Part shown: piece after piece, positions 41,379-49,766 of the stretch
Position numbering within the stretch: position 1 is the stretch's first letter
Layout: each line of letters begins with the position of its first letter
DNA from: Haliscomenobacter sp041740695
GTDB lineage: Bacteria > Bacteroidota > Bacteroidia > Chitinophagales > Saprospiraceae
Length of the DNA: 64,000 nucleotides
Direction of reading: 5' to 3'
NCBI RefSeq assembly: GCF_041740695.1
Contig: NZ_JBGSLK010000113.1
Coordinates: 240,563 to 304,562 of the forward strand
Translations under genes and position numbers: made by a program
The notes under the pieces: generated by a model
What the model was told of the DNA's origin: nothing
What the model saw: only the letters and a program-made list of their open reading frames with translations
Databases searched by the model: none

Positions 41379-42625
41379 GCACAAACAAGACGGATATTTG
41401 GGTTTACGCCCACTGGTTGGGGATGAATACACCCAAAATGGTAGGTATTCTTTCGGCACATCAGGCGAAAGGCAAGAAAGCATTTAGCTTCGAATACGCC
41501 CGAGACTGGGTACAATCAAAGGAACAGTTGCTGCTGGATCCCGACATCGGCTGGTTTAGCGGGCCACAATTCCCCAACGGTAAAGAAAACTTTGGCGTTT
41601 TTCTCGACTCGATGCCCGACCGTTGGGGGCGTACCCTGATGAAACGCAGGGCTGCACAATTGGCCAAAGAAGCTGGGAAACCCGCCCCAACGCTTTATGA
41701 CATTGATTTTTTACTTGGTGTTCAGGACGAAAGCCGCATGGGAGCCTTGCGCTTCAAAACTGATCCTGATGGTCCGTTTTTGAGCGATGCGGCTCAATAT
41801 CCCATTCCCCCCATTTCTTCAATCCGGGAATTGCAGCAGGCAGCCCAGATCATCGAGTCGGATACAGAAAACAAAGAAATCAAAAAGTGGCTGGCCATTC
41901 TGGTTGCCCCGGGGTCATCCTTGGGAGGTGCCCGTCCCAAGGCCAATGTACGCGATGAACAAGGGCACGCCTGGATTGCAAAATTTCCTTCACAACACGA
42001 CGAGGTTGATAAGGGAGCCTGGGAGTTTCTGCTCTACAAACTCGCTTTGGGGGCGGGAATAGTCATGGCAGAATCCAAAATGATGAAAGTAAATGGCAAG
42101 CATAATACTTTTTTGACCAAACGTTTTGACCGGATGCAAGGTGAACGCGTCCACTTTGCTTCAGCAATGACCATGACTGGAAACAATGAAGAAACACTCA
42201 AAACATACACCCCAAGTTACCTGGATTTGGCAGAGTTCATCCGTTTTTCTGGAGCAAACATCACTGCTGATCTGCACCAGTTGTGGCGACGCATTGTTTT
42301 TCATATTGCTGTTTCAAATGCCGATGACCACTTGCGGAATCACGGGTTTTTATTGTCCTCAAACGGTTGGAGCCTTAGCCCAGCATACGACCTCAACCCC
42401 TCCACCGACAAGGATGGACTGGCCTTGAACATTGATATGGACAACAATGCACTGGATTTTGAACTGGCAATCAGTGTTGGGCAATATTTCCAATTGACGC
42501 TACCTGAAATGAAAGTTATTCTGGAACAAGTGAAAAGTGTGGTCAGCAACTGGCGAAAAGTAGCCACTCAAATCGGGATTGCTAAACAGGAACAAAATTT
42601 GATGGAGGCTGCTTTTCGCTGGTGA
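41375..42625 (+). CDS. hipA: HipA-type toxin kinase
   Basis: A 416-residue Ser/Thr kinase of the HipA family; E. coli HipA phosphorylates glutamyl-tRNA synthetase and causes dormancy. N-terminal subdomain 1 has the fold seen in YAHWLGMNTPKMVGIL and WFSGPQFPNGKENFGVFLDSMPDRWG (split). The phosphate loop Ser is in SSLGGARPKA (about 182). The catalytic loop is VSNADDHLRNHGFL (Asp about 318, Asn about 322) and the metal Asp is in SPAYDLNP (about 339). All core motifs look intact, so an active toxin is likely. Translationally coupled to hipB. Confidence 0.93.
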   Translation: MSTNKTDIWVYAHWLGMNTPKMVGILSAHQAKGKKAFSFEYARDWVQSKEQLLLDPDIGWFSGPQFPNGKENFGVFLDSMPDRWGRTLMKRRAAQLAKEAGKPAPTLYDIDFLLGVQDESRMGALRFKTDPDGPFLSDAAQYPIPPISSIRELQQAAQIIESDTENKEIKKWLAILVAPGSSLGGARPKANVRDEQGHAWIAKFPSQHDEVDKGAWEFLLYKLALGAGIVMAESKMMKVNGKHNTFLTKRFDRMQGERVHFASAMTMTGNNEETLKTYTPSYLDLAEFIRFSGANITADLHQLWRRIVFHIAVSNADDHLRNHGFLLSSNGWSLSPAYDLNPSTDKDGLALNIDMDNNALDFELAISVGQYFQLTLPEMKVILEQVKSVVSNWRKVATQIGIAKQEQNLMEAAFRW

Positions 42626-42710
42626 ATGAGTTTATGGCGTTTTTCTGTTTGATTGATAACCAGTTCGATAGTTTTTATTAGCTGAAGGGCATGCTCGGGT
42701 TGATGAAAAC

Positions 42711-43124
42711 TTAAAACAACAGCTTAGCCAAATCAACTTCAACCGCATTGCACCAGGAGGAGTTTTCTTTTTGCTCTCCTTTGTGAAGGTCGTATTTGTA
42801 CCAAATCCCCAGCTTATAATCGTAAATGAAACCTTCGGGGATATCGTATACTTGCATCAATTCCTGAAGTTTTTGGGCATCCTTTTTAACCCCTTGGGTG
42901 TGGGTAATTTCAATGATCGCTTTGGTCAAATCCGTTTGGGTATGCACCAGCATTACATCGGGAGCAGGACTGGTTTGGCTTTCATCAATCATTGTTTCGG
43001 GATACGGAAAGAGTTGGGTTTGAGCATTGAGGTATAAATCCGTCAAGCCATAAATCAACTTGGCAATGATTGCCTGATGGATACGCGGTGCGTTGACTCC
43101 CATGATGATTAAGTTGTCGTTCAT
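42711..43124 (-). CDS. Uma2-like PD-(D/E)XK family protein
   Basis: A 137-residue soluble protein. The middle reads PAPDVMLVHT, then KAIIEITHTQGVKKDAQKLQ and YDIPEGFIYDYKLGIWYK, which follows the Uma2/DUF820 pattern (xPDv...viEv...D...K...Y...gv.eyw..D). A catalytic D-(E)-x-K is plausible (Asp in PDVM, Glu in IIEI, Lys in KKDAQK). The N-terminus (VNAPRIHQAIIAKLIYGLTDLY) is also typical. The role is unknown; Uma2 genes are often mobile. No IS elements flank it. The 110-base gap downstream to the hipA end is empty. Confidence 0.7.
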   Translation of the reverse strand: MNDNLIIMGVNAPRIHQAIIAKLIYGLTDLYLNAQTQLFPYPETMIDESQTSPAPDVMLVHTQTDLTKAIIEITHTQGVKKDAQKLQELMQVYDIPEGFIYDYKLGIWYKYDLHKGEQKENSSWCNAVEVDLAKLLF

Positions 43125-43235
43125 TGTTGCTCGGATTTATACAAAGATACGGAAAAAGTTTTAGGTTGCAATTTGGGGGGGAAAGCTTTGGATAAAGGCT
43201 TTTCTACAAAAATGTCCAGTAGCTTGAGTTTTTTC

Positions 43236-43469
43236 TTAATCTGGCCATACTACACTTAGGATAGTTCGATATTTTTTCGTTGGTATACAGTACTCATAGA
43301 ATGGGTCATCGCGGTCATACTTTCCCGTAGTAAACCAAACCGATTTTGAGATTTCTTGCTGAAGCTCCTTTTTTGTGTAAACAGGTTCATATTGCGCATC
43401 AATGTACTCAGATGCTACTGAGTACTCATGTGGTGGGAGCTTATTTCTACCCCGCTGGCCAAGTGTTAC
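43236..43469 (-). pseudogene. Start-less gene scrap, possibly toxin C-terminus
   Basis: A 77-codon frame with protein-like composition but no ATG, GTG or TTG start; a stop precedes it. It begins VTLGQRGRNKLPPHEYSVAS, continues EYIDAQYEPVYTKKELQQEI and ends TIPLSVVWPD-like (IPTKKYRTILSVVWPD). The LGQRGRNKLPP opening looks like the junction before a variable C-terminal toxin domain in polymorphic toxins, but this is inference. The parent gene is gone. It follows the immunity-like gene on the same strand. Confidence 0.45.
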
Positions 43470-43518
43470 TCATTAATTTTCAACGCACAACGCTGGTGCC
43501 ATATTTTGCACTTCAATT

Positions 43519-43950
43519 TTAACGATCATAGTACCCCCTTCTAAATGCAATTATTCCTTCCGGTGGTAAGTTTTGATCCGTTTCATCAATAATAAAACAA
43601 CCAAATCCTAGTTTGTATGATGTGAAACCAGATTCATCTTCTTCCAGTTCAGCATCGTAGCGATCTATTATGTTTTTTATATTCGCATATGTCTGTTCAA
43701 ATAGACTCACACCTTCGAATATAAATTCAGCAGACTGTGTAAACTCCAACGCTTCGCAAGTCATGGCTTCATCATAACAAATGAATATCCCCAGGCTTTC
43801 AATCGAACCAGTAGGGGTAGAATCTTCATCTCCTCTATAAAATTCTTCATAGTCTTCATCCGGAAAAAGCAGAAGGATTTCATCTTTGGTCATCCCGAAA
43901 CGGATAGGACCAAGGTTTGAATATGGGTGAAAATCAAAGGTTGTTTTCAT
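43519..43950 (-). CDS. Hypothetical protein, immunity-like
   Basis: A 143-residue acidic soluble protein. The opening FHPYSNLGPIRFGMTKDEIL follows the L-G-P-I-R-F-G-M-T-K-x-E pattern that I know from immunity-type and other small proteins in toxin arrays. The rest is strand-rich with many Asp/Glu (DEDYEEFYRGDEDSTPTG; DAELEEDESG). There is no signal peptide. The start is the ATG of MKTTFDFHPY; a start seven codons earlier is possible. It lies upstream of the toxin-like scrap and near hipBA. A 15-base direct repeat flanks it. Probable orphan immunity protein. Confidence 0.6.
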   Translation of the reverse strand: MKTTFDFHPYSNLGPIRFGMTKDEILLLFPDEDYEEFYRGDEDSTPTGSIESLGIFICYDEAMTCEALEFTQSAEFIFEGVSLFEQTYANIKNIIDRYDAELEEDESGFTSYKLGFGCFIIDETDQNLPPEGIIAFRRGYYDR

Positions 43951-43983
43951 TGGATGTCTTTGTTGTCCCATTCACTTCTAAGG

Positions 43984-44215
43984 CATAACGCTGGTGCATG
44001 GTCTCCTGGCCGCTGGTTCAAGTCTCCAGACTTGAACCAATATTCGCGCGTCTCCAGACGCATAAGTATGCACGATGTTTAACGAAAGTAACGATCTTTT
44101 TGTTGGAGCGCATTTATTCCTAAGCGGTTAAAAACTCATTTTCCTTTAATTACGCACGTCTGAAGACGTGCATATAATGGTACAGGTCTGGAGACCTGGA
44201 CCAGCGGTAATGCAC
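43984..44215. repeat. Family G repeat, inverted pair of two-hairpin arms
   Basis: GCATAACGCTGGTGC at the left faces GACCAGCGGTAATGC at the right. Each arm has two small hairpins: TTCAAGTCTCCAGACTTGAA then GCGTCTCCAGACGC on the left, and CACGTCTGAAGACGTG then CAGGTCTGGAGACCTG on the right. The two arms also pair with one another across 90 bases of loop. Confidence 0.75.
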
Positions 44216-44310
44216 AAAAGGCACAAAGCAAAGCGTCGTCAACGTCTAACTTTGTGCCCTTTGTGCCACCTTGGTGTCCTTTGTGCTACTATGTCGCTTT
44301 GGTTTTCAAG
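44212..44310. repeat. Family E palindromic repeat, copy 2 (reversed)
   Basis: GCACAAAAGGCACAAAG pairs with CTTTGTGCCCTTTGTGCC; the loop is the complement of TTAGACGTTGACGACGCTTTG. In this copy GGACAC has become GGCAC in both arms. It lies directly between the G repeat and the nifJ end. Confidence 0.85.
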
Positions 44311-44343
44311 CCCCTGTGTTAATCTATACCCGAATACTCACAC

Positions 44344-47300
44344 CTACGCCATCGGCTGAAACGCCTCCGCCTTCCACCCGGCCATGTTCTCATAATTTTG
44401 CCAACGCAAGTCCACAATTTCCTGCGCCAATTGCATCAAATATTCCGCCTCGCCTGGGTTCGTACGCAGCAAATCCTTGTAACGCAATTCCCGATAAGCA
44501 TATTCGGTCAATGGAATGACTGGCCGGGGGGAATCCAGCACAAAGGGATTTTTCTTCGCCTTGCGCAACATCGGGTTGTAACGAATCAGCGGCCAATACC
44601 CGGAGGCTACCGCCAGGTTTTGTTGGTCCATTCCTTTTTCCATGTCGATTCCATGCGCGATGCAGTGGCTGTAGGCCAGAATCAAGGAAGGGCCGGGGTA
44701 GGCTTCGGCTTCGCGCAGTGCCAGTAAGGTTTGTTGCGGATTGGCGCCCATGGCAATTTGCGCCACGTAGACGTTGCCGTACGAAATGGCTTGCATGGCT
44801 AAATCCTTTTTACCCACCCGTTTTCCGGCTGCGGCAAATTTTGCGGTAGCCGCCGTTGGAGTCGCTTTGGACATTTGGCCACCGGTATTGGAGTACACTT
44901 CGGTATCCATGACCAGAACGTTGATGTCTTTGCCACTGGCCATGGCATGATCCAGGCCTGAGGAACCAATGTCGTAAGCCCAACCGTCGCCACCCACCAG
45001 CCATACACTGCGGCGCACAAAGTACTCGCTGATGGAGCGGAGATGCTCCGCATCCGGGTGCTGCAAGTTGGCCAAAAGGGCATTCAAATGATCTACCCGA
45101 TGGCGCTGTAACGCAATTTCGGATTCCGTTTTTTGGCTGGCTTGCAGGATGTCCTCAATCAGGCTTGGGTCGATTTGTCCCCGCATCCGTTGGAGCAAGT
45201 CCTTAGCCATTTCGACATGTTTATCCACCGAAATACGCATACCCAGACCAAATTCGGCATTGTCTTCAAAGAGCGAGTTCGACCAGGCGGGTCCACGACC
45301 CTCGGCATTTTTCGTCCAGGGTGTCGTAGGCAAGTTCCCGCCAAAAATGGAAGAGCAGCCCGTGGCATTGGCCACAATCAGGCGGTCGCCAAACAATTGG
45401 GAAACAGTACGCAAATAAGGCGTTTCCCCACAACCCGCACAAGCACCCGAGAACTCAAACAAAGGTTCCAAAAATTGTACACCCCGCACCAGCGAATAGT
45501 CAATTTTGCCCCGATCGTTGTAAGGCATGGTTTCAAAAAAGCGGATATTTTCACGTTCTTTCTCCAAAACCGGAGCTTTGGGAGCCATGTTGATGGCTTT
45601 GCGCTCGGGAGACTGGGTATCCACTACTGGGCAAGCCTCCACGCAAAGATTACAGCCGGTGCAGTCCTCCAGGTAAACCTGCAAGGTGTAGCGTGTTTCG
45701 GGGAAACCGCGGGCGTTGATGGGGGCAGATGCAAATCCTTCCGGCGCTTTTTGCAAGTTTTGTTCGTGGTAAAACTTGGATCGAATGACGCTGTGGGGGC
45801 AAACAAAACTACAGTTGCCACACTGAATGCACAGGTCAGGCTCCCAGATCGGGATCAGGTCGGAAATGTTGCGTTTTTCCCATTTGGTAGTGCCGCTGGG
45901 ATAAGTGCCATCGATCGGCATGGCGCTTACGGGCAATTCGTCTCCCCGACCGTCCATCATCATGGCCGTAACTTCCCTTACAAATTGCGGTGCCGCTGCC
46001 GAAACAATTTCCGGAAATTCACTTTGGCTACCCGCTTCTGGCATCTCGGTCACTTCGTACAAATGGAGCAAGGTTGAATCCACTGCTTTGAAGTTTTGAT
46101 AAACGACCGCCTCACCTTTTTTACTATAAGTCTTTTTGATCGCGTGTTTGATCTCGGCAATGGCGTCTTCCCTCGGCAGTACCCCCGACAAGGCGAAGAA
46201 ACAAACCTGCATGATGGTGTTGATGCGGTTGCCCATGTCTACTTCTTCAGCAACTTTGGAGGCGTCAATCACATAAAAGCGAAGTTTTTTGTCCAAAATG
46301 GCCGCTTGCACGGGATGAGGCAATTGTTCCCAAATCTCGTCTGGTCCATAGGGACTGTTGAGCAAAAAGGTGCCACCGGGTTTGGCGTACTGCAACATGT
46401 CCACTTTTTGCACAAAATTGAACTTGTGGCAGGCGATAAAATCAGCCTCCCGAATCAGGTAAGGCGCCCGAATGGGATTTTTGCCAAAACGCAGGTGGGA
46501 AACCGTCTGTGAACCGGATTTTTTGGAATCGTACACAAAATACCCTTGAGCATGTAGCTGGGTATTTTCCCCAATGATTTTGATGCTGTTTTTATTGGCA
46601 CCCACCGTGCCATCCGCACCGAGGGCAAAAAACAGGGCCTGGGTCAAATCCTGATCCTCCAGGTCCAATGCCTCGTAGGTCAAACTGCTGCCCGAAACGT
46701 CATCGTTGATCCCGATGGTAAAGTGGTTTTTGGGCTGGCTTTTTTTCAATTCATCAAAAATCCCTTTGACCATCCCTGGGGTGAATTCTTTGCTGGACAA
46801 GCCATAACGTCCCCCAACAACCAGGGGCAACTGAGCCCAAAGCCCTTGTGATTGCCCTTCTACCAGCGCTGTAATCACGTCTTGGTACAGGGGTTCGCCC
46901 GCTGCGCCAGGTTCTTTGCAACGATCCAATACCGCAATTTTTTTCACCGATGTGGGTAAAGCGGCCAGCAAGTGTTGCATGGAAAAGGGTCGGAACAAAC
47001 GGATTTGAACGACCCCGATTTTTTCACCAGCGGATTGCAAGTGTTTGCACGTTTCGATGGCGGTTTGAGCGCCAGAACCCATCAGGATGATCACTCGCTC
47101 CGCATCTTCAGCCCCGAAATATTCAAAAAGTCGATACTGACGACCCGTTAAAGCGGCGAAGTGGTCCATCGCGTTTTGGACAATTTCGGGCGTGCGGGCA
47201 TAAAAGGGGTTGACCGTTTCACGTCCCTGGAAATAGACATCGGGGTTTTGAGCAGTACCCCGCACCATTGGACGTTCTGGGCTCAGGCCACGCTGGCGGT

Positions 47301-47913
47301 GGGCGATGATGTCTTTTTCATCAATCATTTTTAAAATGACCTCATCGGCAATCAGGCTGATTTTATTGACTTCGTGGGAAGTTCTAAAGCCATCAAAAAA
47401 ATGGATGAAAGGCAAGCGGGCTTTTAAGGTAGCTGCTTGCGCGATCAAAGCTAGGTCGTGCGCCTCCTGTACGGAAGCCGAACAAAGCATAGAAAAACCC
47501 GTGCTCCGGGCCGCCATCACGTCGCTGTGGTCACCAAAAATGGACAAAGCCTGCGCGGCCAAAGACCGGGCGGCAACATGAAATACCGCACTGGTCAACT
47601 CCCCGGCAATTTTGTACATGTTGGGCAACATGAGCATCAAACCCTGCGAAGCGGTAAAGGTGGTAGTCAACGCTCCCGTTTGTAAAGCACCGTGTACGGC
47701 ACCTGCTGCGCCACCCTCACTTTGCATTTCGATGACTTCGGGTACGTGCCCCCAGATGTTTTTTACTTTTTGAGCCGACCACTCATCGGCCAGTTCGGCC
47801 ATGGTGGAGGAAGGGGTAATGGGATAAATGGCACAAACCTCATTGACGCGGTAAGCAATGTAGGCAGTTGCTTCATTGCCATCGATGGTCACTTGTATAT
47901 TGGACTTTGACAT
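44344..47913 (-). CDS. nifJ: Pyruvate:ferredoxin (flavodoxin) oxidoreductase
   Basis: Single-chain enzyme of 1189 residues that oxidises pyruvate with CoA to acetyl-CoA and CO2 and reduces ferredoxin or flavodoxin. In order: N-terminal gamma/alpha part (DGNEATAYIAYRVNEVCAIY, ITPSSTMAELADEWS), the CoA/thiamin region, a two-cluster ferredoxin insert (CIQCGNCSFVCPHSVI and CTGCNLCVEACPV), and the C-terminal thiamin diphosphate domain (CAGCGETPYLRT, GGDGWAYDIGSSGLDHAMA and MDTEVYSNTGGQ). The length is normal. It is second in an operon, 27 bases after a GltD-like flavoprotein gene. Its presence points to an anaerobic or redox-balancing role. Confidence 0.97.
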   Translation of the reverse strand: MSKSNIQVTIDGNEATAYIAYRVNEVCAIYPITPSSTMAELADEWSAQKVKNIWGHVPEVIEMQSEGGAAGAVHGALQTGALTTTFTASQGLMLMLPNMYKIAGELTSAVFHVAARSLAAQALSIFGDHSDVMAARSTGFSMLCSASVQEAHDLALIAQAATLKARLPFIHFFDGFRTSHEVNKISLIADEVILKMIDEKDIIAHRQRGLSPERPMVRGTAQNPDVYFQGRETVNPFYARTPEIVQNAMDHFAALTGRQYRLFEYFGAEDAERVIILMGSGAQTAIETCKHLQSAGEKIGVVQIRLFRPFSMQHLLAALPTSVKKIAVLDRCKEPGAAGEPLYQDVITALVEGQSQGLWAQLPLVVGGRYGLSSKEFTPGMVKGIFDELKKSQPKNHFTIGINDDVSGSSLTYEALDLEDQDLTQALFFALGADGTVGANKNSIKIIGENTQLHAQGYFVYDSKKSGSQTVSHLRFGKNPIRAPYLIREADFIACHKFNFVQKVDMLQYAKPGGTFLLNSPYGPDEIWEQLPHPVQAAILDKKLRFYVIDASKVAEEVDMGNRINTIMQVCFFALSGVLPREDAIAEIKHAIKKTYSKKGEAVVYQNFKAVDSTLLHLYEVTEMPEAGSQSEFPEIVSAAAPQFVREVTAMMMDGRGDELPVSAMPIDGTYPSGTTKWEKRNISDLIPIWEPDLCIQCGNCSFVCPHSVIRSKFYHEQNLQKAPEGFASAPINARGFPETRYTLQVYLEDCTGCNLCVEACPVVDTQSPERKAINMAPKAPVLEKERENIRFFETMPYNDRGKIDYSLVRGVQFLEPLFEFSGACAGCGETPYLRTVSQLFGDRLIVANATGCSSIFGGNLPTTPWTKNAEGRGPAWSNSLFEDNAEFGLGMRISVDKHVEMAKDLLQRMRGQIDPSLIEDILQASQKTESEIALQRHRVDHLNALLANLQHPDAEHLRSISEYFVRRSVWLVGGDGWAYDIGSSGLDHAMASGKDINVLVMDTEVYSNTGGQMSKATPTAATAKFAAAGKRVGKKDLAMQAISYGNVYVAQIAMGANPQQTLLALREAEAYPGPSLILAYSHCIAHGIDMEKGMDQQNLAVASGYWPLIRYNPMLRKAKKNPFVLDSPRPVIPLTEYAYRELRYKDLLRTNPGEAEYLMQLAQEIVDLRWQNYENMAGWKAEAFQPMA

Positions 47914-47940
47914 GGTTTTGTGGTTGCTTCAGGTGAATAA

Positions 47941-49572
47941 TTAGGATAGCTCAGGGGCCATTTCGATGGCGTGGCAAGGGCATTGCTCAAAACAGACCGC
48001 GCAACCCGTGCACTTGGTCAGGTCAAAGCGGTAGCGATTACCTTTGCCCAATTTGATGACCGCCTCTTCCTGGCAAGCACCATAACAGCCATCACATTCA
48101 AAGCAATTGCCACAAGACAGGCATCGTTGGGCTTCAAATCGGGCTGCTGCTTCGGATAAACCACCGAGTACTTCCCGAAAATCCTGTACCCGTACTGCCT
48201 CTGCTACTTGGGGTTGAGGACTTTGGGGTGCAAAGGTTTTGTACCAAATGTGGAGGCGTTCAAAACCGACCACGGGGTGTTTGGGCGCTTTTTGGTAGGT
48301 AGTATTGCGCAAAAAAGCATCAATGTGGCGGGCGGCTTTTTTGCCATGTCCGACGGCTACAGTCACCGTGCGTTCGCTGGGAACCATATCGCCGCCGGCA
48401 AAAACGCCCTTGGCACCCGTCATCATGTCCGGGCCAACCACTACCCTACCATCCTGATCAAAACTGATGTCGGAGATATTTTGTAAAAAGGAAATGTCGC
48501 TGTCTTGTCCCAGAGCCAGAATTAGGGCATCGGCTTCCAGGGTTTCAAATTGCCCGGTGCCGACGGGTTTGCCCTCGGCATTGACTTCCATCACTTCCAC
48601 CTTGATTTCCTGCTCATTGATTTCCTTGATGGTGCGCAGCCAATTGATTTTTACACCTTCAGCTAGTGCTTCGTCGGCTTCAAAGGAGTGGGCGGGCATG
48701 TGTTCGCGGTCGCGGCGGTAAATGATCAGGGGCTCGTAGCCCAGGCGTTTGGCCACCCGCGCGGCGTCCATGGCCGTATTGCCCCCACCGTAGATGGCTA
48801 CCTTGCGGCCTAGTTTGGGGGCATTGCCCGTTTCGGTATCTTTTAAAAAGGTGAGGGCATCGAGGATTTGACCAGCATCGCGGGAGGGGATGTCCACTTT
48901 TTTGGACAAATGGGCACCAACCGCTACAAATACAGCATCAAAAGCTCCGGCCTCTTTTTCTACCAGGAGATTTTCCACTTTATGGTTCAGGGTTACTTTG
49001 ATGCCCAGGTTGACGATGCGTTGGATTTCCGCATCAAGGATGTTGCGCGGCAGGCGATAAGGGGGAATCCCAAAGTGCATCATGCCACCCAGGATCGGTC
49101 CGGCTTCCCGAATTTCGACCTCATGGCCTGCCCGCCGCAGGTGGTATGCAGCGGAAATACCACTGGGACCTCCACCTACAATCAGGACTTTTTTACCCGA
49201 TAGCGGTACCTTCAATTCGATCTCCCAGCCTTCTTCCAGAGCCTTATCCCCCAAAAAACGTTCAATCGCATGGATGCTGACCGGAGTATCCATAAATGTG
49301 CGGTTGCAATGGTCTTCACAAGGGTGGTAACAGACCCGGCCATGTACCGCGGGGAGTGGGTTTTCTTCCACCAATTTTTGCCAGGCTTCAGCGTAACGGC
49401 CTTCCTGCGCGAGCCCCAACCAGGCCTGGATGTTTTCGCCAGCGGGACAGGCATTGTTGCAAGGCGGCAAATAATCGATGTATTGGGGAATTTGTGAACG
49501 CAGGGCCCCAGTTCCTTTGCTATGCGATTGGAGGTCAGAGGGCTGCACCAGGTCTTTATCTAGGATCGGCAT
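47941..49572 (-). CDS. GltD-like FAD/NAD(P) oxidoreductase with C-terminal ferredoxin
   Basis: A 543-residue cytoplasmic iron-sulfur flavoprotein. The N-terminal cysteine-rich region (CNNACPAGENIQAW ... VCYHPCEDHCNR) matches GltD-type 4Fe-4S binding. Next are the FAD loop VLIVGGGPSGISAAYHLRR, the NAD(P) loop VAIYGGGNTAMDAARVAK and the second FAD motif (GVFAGGDMV). The C-terminus carries two more clusters (CLSCGNCFECDGCYGAC and CTGCAVCFEQCPC). It probably moves electrons between ferredoxin and NAD(P), working with the PFOR encoded next. The ATG was preferred to a TTG five codons upstream. Confidence 0.9.
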   Translation of the reverse strand: MPILDKDLVQPSDLQSHSKGTGALRSQIPQYIDYLPPCNNACPAGENIQAWLGLAQEGRYAEAWQKLVEENPLPAVHGRVCYHPCEDHCNRTFMDTPVSIHAIERFLGDKALEEGWEIELKVPLSGKKVLIVGGGPSGISAAYHLRRAGHEVEIREAGPILGGMMHFGIPPYRLPRNILDAEIQRIVNLGIKVTLNHKVENLLVEKEAGAFDAVFVAVGAHLSKKVDIPSRDAGQILDALTFLKDTETGNAPKLGRKVAIYGGGNTAMDAARVAKRLGYEPLIIYRRDREHMPAHSFEADEALAEGVKINWLRTIKEINEQEIKVEVMEVNAEGKPVGTGQFETLEADALILALGQDSDISFLQNISDISFDQDGRVVVGPDMMTGAKGVFAGGDMVPSERTVTVAVGHGKKAARHIDAFLRNTTYQKAPKHPVVGFERLHIWYKTFAPQSPQPQVAEAVRVQDFREVLGGLSEAAARFEAQRCLSCGNCFECDGCYGACQEEAVIKLGKGNRYRFDLTKCTGCAVCFEQCPCHAIEMAPELS

Positions 49573-49766
49573 GACGTACTCATTCAAATGGTGAATGCTG
49601 GAAGCTTATCAGGCCTAAGGTCTTGCTTATTGGGGGGGTGGCAAATGAGGAAGGTCAGTGGGTGGGGGTGATTTTTTGATCCTTTGTCAATTGTAAAAAC
49701 CTATGCATGAACCTTCGCCATCACCTTCGCCGAGATTTTTGTATTTTTAGGCCAAATACATCGCAA

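Noticed and set aside
43484..44215. Integron attC-like sites (GCATAAC ... GTTATGC ends)
   Set aside because: The 15-base repeats recall attC ends, but no matching inner box pair of usual length is found after the genes, and no integrase is present.
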